DNA of 64,000 bases from Fimenecus sp045545735 (GTDB lineage Bacteria > Bacillota > Clostridia > Oscillospirales > Acutalibacteraceae). Made by a program: the position numbers and the translations under genes. The DNA lies in contig JAZQBM010000001.1 in the NCBI GenBank assembly GCA_045545735.1, positions 186,001 to 250,000 on the forward strand, read 5' to 3'. Shown in pieces: positions 1 through 8,934 of this stretch (positions are counted from its first letter, which is position 1; the number at the start of each line of letters is the position of its first letter). Under the pieces are notes generated by a model that was not told where the DNA came from, searched no databases, and was given only the letters and a program-made list of their open reading frames with translations.

Positions 1-1
1 G

Positions 2-799
2 GCTGGTTGTCCGCCTGATGCATTTACTGCTGACGGTCAGCTTTGGGGTAATCCACTTTATGACTGGGAATATATGAAAAATGATAATTATTCTTGGTGG
101 AAAGAACGAATTAAACATCAGTATTCACTTTGTGATGTTATTCGTATTGACCACTTCAGAGGATTTGAATCGTATTACTGTATTCCTGCAGATGCCAAAA
201 CTGCAAAAATAGGTGAGTGGCGTAAAGGTCCGGGAATTGAATTTTTCCGCGAAATTGAAAAAGACCTTGGAAAAATGAATATCATTGCAGAAGATTTAGG
301 CTTTTTAACTCCTGCTGTAAAAAAAATGCTTAAACAAAGCAAATATCCCGGTATGAAAGTACTTCAGTTTGCTTTTGATACTGATGAAGATAATGATTAT
401 ACACTTCATAACTTTACTAAAAATTCTGTAGCTTATGTTGGTACTCACGATAATGACACCATTATGGGTTATATGACCAAAACTGCTTCAAGAAAAACAC
501 GTAAGCGTGCAAAAGAATATCTTCGTTTAACTCGTAAAGAAGGTTATAATTGGGGAATGATGAAAGCAATTTGGTCAAGCAATTCTGATACCGCAATCGT
601 TACAATGCAGGATTTATTAGGACTTGGCAACGAAGCACGAATGAATTTTCCGTCAACTGTTAAAGATAATTGGCAGTGGCGTGCAAAATCTGATTATTTA
701 AGTGATGAACTGGCAGACAAAATTAAGTATTACACTGAACTTTATCAGCGTCTGCCAAAGGTGAAAAGAGGAAAAACTAATGTCAAAAATAGTAAATGA
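2..799 (+). CDS. malQ: 4-alpha-glucanotransferase (amylomaltase, GH77), 3' part
   Basis: This is the C-terminal part of a GH77 4-alpha-glucanotransferase, open to the left edge; the frame is open from base 2, upstream of the first in-window ATG at 74. The enzyme moves maltodextrin segments between chains in the cytoplasm, supplying longer glucans to phosphorylase. Visible signatures are GQLWGNPLYDW at the edge, the nucleophile Asp in RIDHFRGF (codon at 149-151), the acid/base Glu in AEDLG (near 290) and GTHDNDT with the third acidic residue. It overlaps the start of glgP by 20 bp, so the two are very probably cotranscribed. The upstream half and start lie outside the window. Confidence 0.96.
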   Translation, partial: AGCPPDAFTADGQLWGNPLYDWEYMKNDNYSWWKERIKHQYSLCDVIRIDHFRGFESYYCIPADAKTAKIGEWRKGPGIEFFREIEKDLGKMNIIAEDLGFLTPAVKKMLKQSKYPGMKVLQFAFDTDEDNDYTLHNFTKNSVAYVGTHDNDTIMGYMTKTASRKTRKRAKEYLRLTRKEGYNWGMMKAIWSSNSDTAIVTMQDLLGLGNEARMNFPSTVKDNWQWRAKSDYLSDELADKIKYYTELYQRLPKVKRGKTNVKNSK

Positions 800-3128
800 T
801 GCAATATCACTTGCTAAAAGTAAATATTTGAAAACGTTAAAAGAATTAACACCCAATGAATTGCATGATGTAATTTCAACTGCAGTTATGGGTGAAATTG
901 CTGACGATTGGATGAGTAGCAAAAACAAGAGAATTCGTGAAAGAACAGCATTTTATTTTTCTGCTGAATTTCTCGTTGGTCGTGCAATTTATAATAACCT
1001 TGTATCTAAAAAGTTGTATGACGAAGTTGAAACTGAACTTAATAAATATAATGTATCTCTCAATTCACTTGAAGATATTGAAGACAGTGCACTTGGTAAC
1101 GGTGGCTTAGGTCGACTTGCTGCTTGTTTTCTTGAAAGTGCCGCAACTCATAATATTGCACTTGATGGCTACGGAATTCGTTATAAATACGGACTTTTCA
1201 AGCAAGATATTCAAGATGGTTTTCAGGTTGAATACGCTGATGACTGGACAAAATGGGGTGACCCATGGTCAATCCGTAACGAAAATGATGCAGTAGAAGT
1301 TCAGTTCAAAGATATGACAGTAAAAGCAGTACCTTATGATATGCCTGTTATCGGCTATGGTACTGATAATGTTGGTACATTAAGACTTTGGCAGGCAGAA
1401 TCACTTGTGCCATTTGATTTTAACTTGTTTAATCAGCAAAAATATGATAAATCAGTCAATCTAAAAAATCGTGCAGAAGACATTTCTCGTGTTCTTTACC
1501 CAAATGATGACACTTATGAAGGCAAAAAATTAAGACTTAAACAACAGTATTTCTTCTCAAGTGCATCTTTACAAGACATTATAAGAAAATATAAGAGTAT
1601 TCACGGTGCAGATTTCTCAAAATTTGCTGATTATGTAACAATTCAGCTTAATGACACTCATCCTGTAATCTCAATTCCTGAACTTATTAGACTTTTAACT
1701 GAATACGAAAAAGTTGACTTTGATTGTGCTGTTGAAATCACTAAAAATGTGTTTAATTACACAAATCATACCATTATGCAAGAGGCACTTGAAAAATGGG
1801 ATGTAAAAACGATTAAAGACACTATTCCACAAGTTTTTGATATTATCAAAAAACTTGATAAGTTACTCAAGAAAGAGCTTAAAAAGGCTAAAATTGACAA
1901 AGAAAAAAGCGAGAAAATGCAGATTATTCAAGAAAGACAAGTGCATATGGCATACCTTGCGATTTTCTGTTCAAAATTTGTTAACGGTGTTGCTCGCATT
2001 CATACAGATATTCTAAAAACAGATGTTTTAAAAGATTGGTATGAGTTGTACCCCGAAAAGTTCCAGAATAAGACTAACGGTATTACTCAAAGACGTTGGT
2101 TATTGCTTTGCAATCGTGAGCTTTCAGCCCTTGTTACTGAACTTTTAGGCTCTGACGAGTGGGTAACTGACCTTGATAAACTTAAAGAACTTGAAAAGTG
2201 CGCTGATGACGAGAGTGTACTCAATCGTTTTATTGCTATAAAAGAATCAAAGAAACAACAACTTGCAGACTTTATCAAGCAACACGATGGCATAACAGTT
2301 GACTCAAATACTATTTTTGATATTCAGATTAAGCGACTTCACGAGTATAAGCGTCAATTGCTCAACGCACTTGCAATTCTTGAACTGTATTTTGAAATTA
2401 AAGAAGGTACACTTAAAGATTTTGTGCCGACAACTTTTATTTTTGGTGCAAAATCAGCACCGGGTTATGCACGTGCAAAAGGCATAATCAAACTTATTAA
2501 TGAGATTGCTAAACTTATTGAAAAAGACAAAGTTGTATCAAAATATATCAAAGTTGTATTTGTTAAGAATTATAATGTTTCTTATGCTGAAAAACTTGTT
2601 GCGGCTGCTGATGTCAGCGAACAGATTTCAACAGCTGGTACAGAAGCAAGTGGCACAGGTAATATGAAACTTATGCTTAACGGTGCAGTAACTCTTGGCA
2701 CTTATGATGGTGCTAACATTGAAATCGTTGAAGAAGCAGGGGAAGAGAATAACTATATTTTTGGTGCACGTGTTGAAGATATTGAAAAGGTAAAAGATTA
2801 TTATTCTTCAAAAAATCTTTATGATAATGACGAGAAAATCAAGCGTGTACTTGATGCACTTGTTGACGGAACTTTAAAAGACGGTAGAACAAAAATTTTT
2901 AAAGAGCTTTATGATTCAATTCTTAAAGGTGCATCTTGGCACGAGCCTGACCATTACTATTTATTACTTGATTTCAATGATTATGTTGAAACAAAGAAAC
3001 GAGTTAATGCTGATTATAAAAACAAAAAAGAGTTTTATAAAAAATGCTGGCTAAATTTGTGTAATGCAGGTAAATTCTCATCAGACAGAACAATTAAAGA
3101 GTATGTAAGCGAGATTTGGCACATATAA
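780..3128 (+). CDS. glgP: Glycogen/maltodextrin phosphorylase (GT35)
   Basis: A 782-residue GT35 phosphorylase that releases glucose 1-phosphate from alpha-1,4-glucans. The PLP-binding lysine is K630 within GTGNMKLMLNG, followed by the family's TLGTYDGANIE; ALGNGGLGRLAACFLES is the N-terminal glucose-phosphate region. Length is slightly below the usual 800-840. The start at 780 lies inside the malQ 3' end, with AGAGG just upstream, which implies translational coupling to malQ. Both act on the same linear glucans in the cytoplasm. A terminator follows directly. Whether it prefers glycogen or maltodextrin cannot be told from the sequence. Confidence 0.96.
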   Translation: MSKIVNDAISLAKSKYLKTLKELTPNELHDVISTAVMGEIADDWMSSKNKRIRERTAFYFSAEFLVGRAIYNNLVSKKLYDEVETELNKYNVSLNSLEDIEDSALGNGGLGRLAACFLESAATHNIALDGYGIRYKYGLFKQDIQDGFQVEYADDWTKWGDPWSIRNENDAVEVQFKDMTVKAVPYDMPVIGYGTDNVGTLRLWQAESLVPFDFNLFNQQKYDKSVNLKNRAEDISRVLYPNDDTYEGKKLRLKQQYFFSSASLQDIIRKYKSIHGADFSKFADYVTIQLNDTHPVISIPELIRLLTEYEKVDFDCAVEITKNVFNYTNHTIMQEALEKWDVKTIKDTIPQVFDIIKKLDKLLKKELKKAKIDKEKSEKMQIIQERQVHMAYLAIFCSKFVNGVARIHTDILKTDVLKDWYELYPEKFQNKTNGITQRRWLLLCNRELSALVTELLGSDEWVTDLDKLKELEKCADDESVLNRFIAIKESKKQQLADFIKQHDGITVDSNTIFDIQIKRLHEYKRQLLNALAILELYFEIKEGTLKDFVPTTFIFGAKSAPGYARAKGIIKLINEIAKLIEKDKVVSKYIKVVFVKNYNVSYAEKLVAAADVSEQISTAGTEASGTGNMKLMLNGAVTLGTYDGANIEIVEEAGEENNYIFGARVEDIEKVKDYYSSKNLYDNDEKIKRVLDALVDGTLKDGRTKIFKELYDSILKGASWHEPDHYYLLLDFNDYVETKKRVNADYKNKKEFYKKCWLNLCNAGKFSSDRTIKEYVSEIWHI

Positions 3129-3130
3129 AT

Positions 3131-3156
3131 AAAGCGGACTTTTGTCTGCTTTTTTA
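3131..3156 (+). terminator. Intrinsic terminator of malQ-glgP
   Basis: AGCGGAC (3133-3139) pairs with GTCTGCT (3144-3150) around a 4-nt loop and is followed by a T run (3151-3155). It sits just after the glgP stop codon. Confidence 0.85.
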
Positions 3157-3185
3157 TTGCATAATTTATTAATTCAATATATAAT
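3157..3185 (+). promoter_or_regulatory. Predicted sigma-A promoter of birA-bioY
   Basis: TTGCAT (3157-3162), a 17-bp spacer and TATAAT (3180-3185). The predicted transcript would start near 3192, only about ten bases before the birA TTG codon, so the 5' leader would be very short and begin at the ribosome-binding site. Confidence 0.6.
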
Positions 3186-3201
3186 AACTGCGGTGATAAT
3201 T

Positions 3202-3969
3202 TTGGACAAGAAAATATTAGAGCAATATTTAAACCAAAAACTGAATATCACAATTTTCGATGAACTTGATTCTACAAATAATTATTTGAAAAAGTTAGGT
3301 TCACAAGGCGAAAAAGAAAATCAACTCGTTATAGCCGAAAGTCAGACAGGTGGCAGGGGAAGAATGGGTCGTTCTTTTTATTCTCCAAATGGTACGGGAA
3401 TATACTTTTCTTTACTTTTACACCCAAAATTTTCTGCTGAAAAATCACTTTTTTTGACAGTTATGGCTGCTGTTTCTGTTGCAGAAACAGTTATGAAATA
3501 CAGTAAAAATGATGTTAAAATCAAGTGGGTAAATGATATTTATATTAACGGTAAAAAGGTCTGTGGAATTCTTACTGAAGGAGCAATAAACTCTAATAAA
3601 ATGCTTGATTATGCAGTAGTTGGTATAGGCATAAATGTTATTTCACCTGAAAACGGTTTCCCTGATGATATAAAAGAAATTGCAACAGCTATTTTCCCGG
3701 GAAAAACTGACGACTATATTAAAGAAAAAATCGTTGCTAATGTTGTAAACAATTTTTTAGATATGTATAACGGAATTGATACGGATTATGTTAAAAGATA
3801 TAAAGAGTATTCATATCTCACAGACAAAGAAATCAATATAATTCAAGGTGAAACTATAAGACCTGCAACTGCAATGGACATAACAGATGATTGCCATTTG
3901 CTTGTAAGAAATGAAGATGGTGAAATAGAAGAAATATCTTCGGGCGATGTCAGTGTGAGAGTGAAATGA
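3202..3969 (+). CDS. birA: Biotin--[acetyl-CoA-carboxylase] ligase, no DNA-binding domain
   Basis: A 255-residue biotin protein ligase that makes biotinyl-AMP and attaches biotin to carboxyl-carrier proteins. GRGRMGRSF near residue 51 is the biotin/adenylate loop; KWVNDIYINGKKVCGI is the lysine-containing catalytic segment. It begins directly with the ligase domain: the N-terminal winged helix of repressor-type BirA is missing, so it probably does not regulate transcription itself. I chose TTG at 3202 because GGTGAT lies 5-10 bases upstream; the longer frame from 3142 runs through the glgP terminator and promoter and encodes an unrelated hydrophobic tail. It overlaps bioY by 4 bp. Confidence 0.92.
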   Translation: MDKKILEQYLNQKLNITIFDELDSTNNYLKKLGSQGEKENQLVIAESQTGGRGRMGRSFYSPNGTGIYFSLLLHPKFSAEKSLFLTVMAAVSVAETVMKYSKNDVKIKWVNDIYINGKKVCGILTEGAINSNKMLDYAVVGIGINVISPENGFPDDIKEIATAIFPGKTDDYIKEKIVANVVNNFLDMYNGIDTDYVKRYKEYSYLTDKEINIIQGETIRPATAMDITDDCHLLVRNEDGEIEEISSGDVSVRVK

Positions 3970-4526
3970 AAAGAAGAAACTTAATTGTCACCTTAACGCA
4001 TTCTGCACTTTTTTGTACCTTGATTTGTGTTGGCTCATTTATAAGAATTCCCATGCCTAATTTAATGCCCATTACATTACAGACGTTCTTTGTTTTGCTT
4101 ACAGGACTTGTGTTGCCTGTTAAAGCATCTACACTTGCAACTGTAACTTATATGGCACTTGGTCTGATTGGTTTACCAATCTTTTCAGGTGGTGGGGGAT
4201 TAGGCTATGTATTAATGCCTAATTTCGGCTTTATAATAGGCTTTGTCGTTTCATCAGTAATAATTAGTTTTCTTGTAGAAAAGCTTATAAAACGCAATTT
4301 TTGGCAGTATTTCGCCATATCTTTACTTGGTGTTGCAATTATCTACATAACTGGTATTTTATATTTTGTTCTCATCACAAATGTATTTAATAGCAACGAT
4401 TATTCAGCAATTTGGTTTGTTCAGACAGTATTCCTGCCATTTCTACCAAAAGAAATAATATGTCTGACTTTGGCATCACTCACAGCATATAAATTAAGAC
4501 CATATATAACAAAAATCCCACAGTAA
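3966..4526 (+). CDS. bioY: Biotin transporter BioY (ECF substrate-binding S component)
   Basis: A 186-residue integral membrane protein of the BioY family, the biotin-binding S component of energy-coupling factor transporters. Around six hydrophobic segments are visible; the family-typical stretch TLQTFFVLLTGLVLP and the glycine-rich FSGGGGLGYVL loop are present. It shares an ATGA overlap with birA, so uptake and attachment of biotin are coexpressed. No EcfA/EcfT genes are in the window; in Firmicutes the energizing module is commonly shared and encoded elsewhere. No biotin-synthesis genes are nearby, which suits a biotin importer, though that is only inference from this window. Confidence 0.93.
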   Translation: MKRRNLIVTLTHSALFCTLICVGSFIRIPMPNLMPITLQTFFVLLTGLVLPVKASTLATVTYMALGLIGLPIFSGGGGLGYVLMPNFGFIIGFVVSSVIISFLVEKLIKRNFWQYFAISLLGVAIIYITGILYFVLITNVFNSNDYSAIWFVQTVFLPFLPKEIICLTLASLTAYKLRPYITKIPQ

Positions 4527-4538
4527 TGTGGGATTTTA
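4511..4538. terminator. Bidirectional terminator between bioY and deoA
   Basis: ATCCCAC (4515-4521) pairs with GTGGGAT (4528-4534), flanked by A's on the left and T's on the right, so it can act for both convergent operons. The bioY stop codon (4524-4526) lies in the loop. Confidence 0.85.
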
Positions 4539-4541
4539 TTT

Positions 4542-5843
4542 TTATCTAATTGTTTTAAAAATCAAAGGTTTCAATTCAGGCTTTTCAGCACCGATTGTAA
4601 ATGAAGTATTGAAAAGTTTTTCTGCATTTTTGAGTCTTTCGTCTGTTTCAGCGTAAAGAATTGCGATTGTATCACCAACGAAAACTTTATCACAAGTCTT
4701 TTTGTAAAGTACAATTCCTGCACCGTAGTCTATTGTGTCACTTTTCTTTTCGCGACCTGCACCGAGTAAAACTGCACTTTCGCCAACAATTCGTGAATCA
4801 ATGCTTTGAATGTAACCATGTTGTTTTGCTTTGATTTCAAGTGACTTTTCACATTTTGGCAATAACTCTGTATTGTCAAGCATTTCTGCATTTCCACCTT
4901 GTGCAGTAACAAGTTCTTTAAGTTTATCAAATGCAGAGCCGTCAAGTAAAGCATTTTCAGCTTTATTGTATGCGACCTCATAATCCCAATCATAAGAAAT
5001 ACTTAAAATCGTTGTAGATAATACAAGGCACAACTCTCGTAACTGCTTATCACCTTTATTATTTAAAATATCAATAACTTCCTTGATTTCAAGTGCATTT
5101 CCAATATTTGAACCAAGGGGAATATCCATATTGGTAATAACTGCCGCCATATTTCTACCGCATTTTTTACCGATTTTAACCATTAATTCAGCAAGTTCTG
5201 TGGCACTATCTTCGTCCTTCATAAACGCACCACTACCACATTTAACATCAAGAACAATGTTCTTTGCTCCTGCGGCAATTTTCTTGCTCATAATACTTGA
5301 AGCAATTAGTGAAATATTGCCAACAGTTGCAGTAACATCACGCAAAGCATATATTTTTTTGTCAGCAGGTGCTAAATTGCCTGTCTGTCCTATAAGTGCA
5401 ATACCGATTTCATTTACTTGCTTGAAAAATGCATCTGTATCAATTGAAGTGTTATAACCTTTAATACTTTCGAGTTTATCAATTGTTCCGCCTGTATGAC
5501 CAAGTCCACGACCACTCATTTTTGCCATTTTAATGCCGAGAGAAGCACAAATCGGAGCAACTATAAGTGAGGTTTTATCACCAACACCACCCGTTGAATG
5601 TTTATCTGCAGTAATTCCGTCAATAGCAGTTAAATCAAGCATATCACCGGAACGAGCCATACTTTCAGTAAGATTTACTGTTTCTTCTTCATCCATTCCG
5701 TTAATAAATATAGCCATAAGAAGTGCAGACGCCTGATAATCTTCAATATTGCACTTGGTGTATTCTTGAACAAAAAAGTCAATTTCTTCTTTTGTAAGTT
5801 TGTGTCCGTCACGCTTTTTCTCAATAATATCGTAAATTCTCAT
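4542..5843 (-). CDS. deoA: Pyrimidine-nucleoside (thymidine) phosphorylase
   Basis: A 433-residue nucleoside phosphorylase that splits thymidine, deoxyuridine or uridine with phosphate into base and (deoxy)ribose 1-phosphate. The signature KHSTGGVGDKTSL with the phosphate-binding region and MSGRGLGHTGGT is intact near residues 80-120. ATG at 5843 is preferred over GTG at 5852 because AGGTGA sits about six bases before it. It is the last gene of the salvage operon and slightly overlaps no coding sequence when started at 5843. In Gram-positives this family usually accepts both uridine and thymidine (Pdp type), so the exact substrate range is open. Confidence 0.93.
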   Translation of the reverse strand: MRIYDIIEKKRDGHKLTKEEIDFFVQEYTKCNIEDYQASALLMAIFINGMDEEETVNLTESMARSGDMLDLTAIDGITADKHSTGGVGDKTSLIVAPICASLGIKMAKMSGRGLGHTGGTIDKLESIKGYNTSIDTDAFFKQVNEIGIALIGQTGNLAPADKKIYALRDVTATVGNISLIASSIMSKKIAAGAKNIVLDVKCGSGAFMKDEDSATELAELMVKIGKKCGRNMAAVITNMDIPLGSNIGNALEIKEVIDILNNKGDKQLRELCLVLSTTILSISYDWDYEVAYNKAENALLDGSAFDKLKELVTAQGGNAEMLDNTELLPKCEKSLEIKAKQHGYIQSIDSRIVGESAVLLGAGREKKSDTIDYGAGIVLYKKTCDKVFVGDTIAILYAETDERLKNAEKLFNTSFTIGAEKPELKPLIFKTIR

Positions 5844-5844
5844 A

Positions 5845-6255
5845 TTATTCACCTAATTTAGATTTATCAAAAGAACAGGGTAGTAGTTCACCTAAAGTAA
5901 ACTTTTTTATGTCATTTTCATTAATGCCAACATATATTTTGAAATCTTCGTCACAAAATTCTGCTAATGCTTGCCTGCAAATACCACAAGGCATAGCATA
6001 ATCAGTAATTTCGCCGTTTTTTCCACCAACAATACAAATTGCCTCAAATTCTTTTTCACCATTTGCTATTGCAGAAAATATAGCTGTTCTTTCAGCACAG
6101 TTTGTTGCGGAATAAGATACGTTTTCAACATTACAACCTTTATAAATATTACCGTTTTTTGTAAGTAAAGCTGCACCAACATTATAGTTGGAATATGGTG
6201 CATATGATTTTTCCATAGCATCTTTTGCTATCACGAAAAGGTCTTTTTTATTCAT
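5845..6255 (-). CDS. cdd: Cytidine deaminase
   Basis: A 136-residue homotetrameric-type cytidine deaminase converting (deoxy)cytidine to (deoxy)uridine. Zinc ligands and catalytic Glu are in CAERTAIF (with Cys where some families have His) and PCGICRQ. It has an AAGGTGAT ribosome-binding site. Its product feeds the phosphorylase encoded directly downstream. Length is normal for the family. Confidence 0.95.
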   Translation of the reverse strand: MNKKDLFVIAKDAMEKSYAPYSNYNVGAALLTKNGNIYKGCNVENVSYSATNCAERTAIFSAIANGEKEFEAICIVGGKNGEITDYAMPCGICRQALAEFCDEDFKIYVGINENDIKKFTLGELLPCSFDKSKLGE

Positions 6256-6259
6256 AAAA

Positions 6260-7381
6260 TCACCTTAAATCAAAATTATTTAAAATCACTTGACTTATAT
6301 AATTATATCCTTTAATTGTACCTAGATTTTCGGGTTTAATATTTTTTGAATACATAAGTAAAGGTACTTGTTCTCTTGTGTGGTCTGTACCTTTAAATGC
6401 GGGGTCACAACCATGGTCGGCAGTAATAATCAATAGGTCATCATTTTGTATTTTTGGTATAAAGTCATTTAGCCAACTATCAAATTCTGAAATTGCATTT
6501 GCATAACCATCAACATCTCGTCTGTGACCGAATTTCATATCAAAATCCACAAGATTTGTAAATACAAGTCCGTTGAACTCTTTGTCAAGCAATTCAAGAG
6601 TTTTACTCATACCCTCATCATTTGAATGGGTAAAATATTTTTCAGTAATACCACGATTAGCAAAAATATCAGCAATTTTACCAACTGAAATAACATCAAA
6701 ATTATTTACTTTTAACTTATCAAGCATTGTATCTTTTGGTGGTTCAACAGAAAAATCGTGTCTGTCAGCAGTTCTTGTAAATGGGTATTCACCATTAAAA
6801 GGTCTTGCGATTACACGACCAACTGCATGTTCACCAACAAGTATACTTCTTGCGATTTTACAGTAATCGTAAAGCGTTTCAAGTGGTACAACATCTGTAT
6901 GTGCCGCAATTTGAAAAACGCTGTCTGCCGATGTATAAACAATCAATTTGCCTGTTTTAATGTGTTCTTCGCCATAATCTGCGATAACTTGTGTTCCAGA
7001 ATATGTTTTATTGCAAAGTGTACCGCAACCGGTTTGTTTTTCAAACTTATTTATGATTTCGGCGGGGAAACCATCAGGGTAGGTAGGCATTGGTTTTTCA
7101 GAAATAATGCCTGCAATCTCAAAATGACCAATTGTAGTGTCTTTTCCTGCAGATAATTCCTGCAAAGCACCGAATTTAGCAATAGGTGAGTTGTAATTTT
7201 TAAGTGCTACACCATCGATATTACATAAACCTAATTTATTTAAGTTTGAAATATTAAATTTTTCCGATTTTGAAATGCTTATAAGAGTGTTTGCACCAAA
7301 ATCCTCAAACTTTTCGGCATCAGGTGCGTTGCCAATACCAAAACCATCAAGAACAATCAAAAAAATTCGCTTATATTTCAT
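6260..7381 (-). CDS. deoB: Phosphopentomutase
   Basis: A 373-residue alkaline-phosphatase-superfamily phosphopentomutase that interconverts (deoxy)ribose 1- and 5-phosphate. The N-terminal metal site LDGFGIG with GANTL and the C-terminal TADHGCDP metal site are present, and DTTIGHFE carries the phospho-acceptor Thr. Its start codon overlaps the deoC stop by one base (TAATG). It links the nucleoside phosphorylase product to deoxyribose-phosphate aldolase in the same operon. Confidence 0.96.
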   Translation of the reverse strand: MKYKRIFLIVLDGFGIGNAPDAEKFEDFGANTLISISKSEKFNISNLNKLGLCNIDGVALKNYNSPIAKFGALQELSAGKDTTIGHFEIAGIISEKPMPTYPDGFPAEIINKFEKQTGCGTLCNKTYSGTQVIADYGEEHIKTGKLIVYTSADSVFQIAAHTDVVPLETLYDYCKIARSILVGEHAVGRVIARPFNGEYPFTRTADRHDFSVEPPKDTMLDKLKVNNFDVISVGKIADIFANRGITEKYFTHSNDEGMSKTLELLDKEFNGLVFTNLVDFDMKFGHRRDVDGYANAISEFDSWLNDFIPKIQNDDLLIITADHGCDPAFKGTDHTREQVPLLMYSKNIKPENLGTIKGYNYISQVILNNFDLR

Positions 7382-8046
7382 TAATAGCCACTACCTTGTT
7401 CATTTTTAACAATTTTAACAATTCTGCTTGTTCCAAGACGAGATGCACCAAGATTTATAAAGTCTTCTGCATCATCAATTGATGAAATTCCGCCTGCAGC
7501 TTTGATTTTCTTTCCGTTAGTAGTATGCTTCGCAAAAAGTTTAATATCAGCTTTGGTTGCACCACCTGTTGAAAATCCCGTTGATGTCTTAATATAATCT
7601 GCATTAGAGTTGGACACAATTTCACACATTTTGATTTTCTCATCGTCATTTAAAAGACAAGTTTCAATTATTACTTTTAATAACTTGCCATTACAAGCGT
7701 CTTTAATTTCATTGATTTCATTGAGAATTTCATTATACTTTTTATCTTTTAACCAACCAATGTTAATAACCATATCAATTTCGTCAGCACCATTTTTGAC
7801 AGCATCTGCAGTTTCAAAAACTTTTGTCGCAGTTGTACTATAACCGTTTGGAAAGCCGATAACTGTGCAGATTGCAAGCTTATTGCCAACATACTCTTTT
7901 GCTTGTTTTACATAAGAAGCGGGAATACAAACAGATGCGGTTTCATATTTAATTCCATCATCACAAATTGCTTTTATTTCTTCCCAAGTTGCATTTTGTG
8001 AAAGTAATGTATGGTCTACTTTACTTAAAATTTCTTTAATTTCCAT
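7381..8046 (-). CDS. deoC: Deoxyribose-phosphate aldolase
   Basis: A 221-residue class I aldolase that cleaves 2-deoxyribose 5-phosphate to glyceraldehyde 3-phosphate and acetaldehyde. DHTLL at the N terminus and the Schiff-base lysine region DYIKTSTGFS are visible, followed by IKAAGGIS. ATG at 8046 has a perfect GGAGGAG six bases upstream, whereas the longer frame from 8088 overlaps the preceding gene's C terminus. The ribosome-binding site is embedded in the last codons of the upstream gene, whose stop codon ends two bases before the ATG. Confidence 0.95.
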   Translation of the reverse strand: MEIKEILSKVDHTLLSQNATWEEIKAICDDGIKYETASVCIPASYVKQAKEYVGNKLAICTVIGFPNGYSTTATKVFETADAVKNGADEIDMVINIGWLKDKKYNEILNEINEIKDACNGKLLKVIIETCLLNDDEKIKMCEIVSNSNADYIKTSTGFSTGGATKADIKLFAKHTTNGKKIKAAGGISSIDDAEDFINLGASRLGTSRIVKIVKNEQGSGY

Positions 8047-8047
8047 T

Positions 8048-8620
8048 TTAATCTCCTCCACAGGTCTTACAGAATGTATAGCCGTCATTAATATAATTTT
8101 GTAATTCGTCTTTTGAAAGATTTACAGTTTTCTTATTTTCTTCTTTAGTTCTTGCCGCTGAAGAGCAGTCTGGGTAGTGTATCTTCTTGCTGTTCGTATT
8201 CAAAATGTATGTTTTTCTTGAAACATTATTATCTTCTAATTTGGTAGTGGTTGTAGTGTCACTTTTATTTGATGTAGTTTCAATATTGTTTTTAGTAGTT
8301 GTTTCTTTTGTGGAACTATTATTCTGCTTTTTTGTAGTAGTTTCGTTAGTTACTTCTTCAAGCAGGGGAATATAGTCTTCAATCTCTTTCTCATCTTCAG
8401 TAATAACTTCGATGAAAGTGTCATCACGTGTTTCATATTCAATATTGTTTGTACCGTTTTCAGCAATGATACGTAAATATTGATTAGTTTTACCAAGTCT
8501 AAATATTAAAACAACAAGCAAAACACAAATTAAAAAGAAATAGAAAGGAACTCTTTTTATTGCAACTTCGCTGTCAGTAATATTCTTAAAAAAACTAATA
8601 ATTTTGTTATCCTTTTCCAT
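8048..8620 (-). CDS. Membrane-anchored protein with C-terminal Ada-like Cys/His metal site
   Basis: A 190-residue protein I cannot assign a function. It has a short basic N terminus, one membrane segment (about residues 23-42), an acidic stretch, then a Thr/Ser/Lys/Asn-rich linker (about 90-130) and a compact C-terminal domain with IHYPDCSSAAR and CKTCGG. That pattern, H-x3-C followed by CxxC, resembles the small Ada-type zinc-binding domain found at the end of some secreted nuclease-like and metallo-beta-lactamase-fold proteins in Firmicutes. The topology predicts an external domain on a flexible stalk. It is the first gene of the deo operon, with GAGGTG before its ATG and a promoter upstream, which is unexpected for a nucleoside-salvage unit. 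Confidence 0.8.
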   Translation of the reverse strand: MEKDNKIISFFKNITDSEVAIKRVPFYFFLICVLLVVLIFRLGKTNQYLRIIAENGTNNIEYETRDDTFIEVITEDEKEIEDYIPLLEEVTNETTTKKQNNSSTKETTTKNNIETTSNKSDTTTTTKLEDNNVSRKTYILNTNSKKIHYPDCSSAARTKEENKKTVNLSKDELQNYINDGYTFCKTCGGD

Positions 8621-8638
8621 CTTTGCACCTCAAAATAT

Positions 8639-8667
8639 ATTTTAACATTGTGTGTTGGAATTTTCAA
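8639..8667 (-). promoter_or_regulatory. Predicted sigma-A promoter of the deo operon
   Basis: On the minus strand, TTGAAA (8667-8662), 17-bp spacer, TAAAAT (8644-8639). It lies immediately upstream of the anchored-protein gene and divergent from cotJ. Confidence 0.6.
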
Positions 8668-8745
8668 TATAAATAACAAAAAGTCAGTATTTGAATATGA
8701 TGAATTGAGGTGTATATGCACCAAATAAAGTAAAGGAGAAAGAAT

Positions 8746-8934
8746 ATGGAACACATTGAGTTAAACTGCGATTGCAAAACAATGCCAAAATTACCATATG
8801 ATACAGTTGTAGCAATGGCTTTTGTGCCATTTCAGACAGAGTTGCTCACATATAAAAGTGACGAAGCACTTTGTAACGGAACACTCTTTCCTGAATTAGA
8901 TAAAAAGTTTTATGGAGGTAAATGCTGTGGATAA
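8746..8934 (+). CDS. cotJA: Spore coat associated protein CotJA
   Basis: A 62-residue protein with the CotJA pattern: VVAMAFVPFQ, a short variable stretch and GTLFPELDKKF. In Bacillus the cotJ proteins are made in the mother cell under sigma-E and build an inner coat layer. AAAGGAGA precedes the ATG. It starts the three-gene cotJ operon; the gene overlaps the upstream edge of cotJB only if that gene is started at its first ATG. No clear sigma-E promoter could be defined in the short divergent region. Confidence 0.9.
   Translation: MEHIELNCDCKTMPKLPYDTVVAMAFVPFQTELLTYKSDEALCNGTLFPELDKKFYGGKCCG

Noticed and set aside
3142..3201. Longer birA start with hydrophobic extension
   Set aside because: It would be read from the glgP terminator and birA promoter; TTG 3202 has the ribosome-binding site.
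8700..8725. GGTG-TATATG-CACC inverted repeat before cotJA
   Set aside because: Only a four-base arm with GC; too short to support an operator or a sigma-E promoter call.
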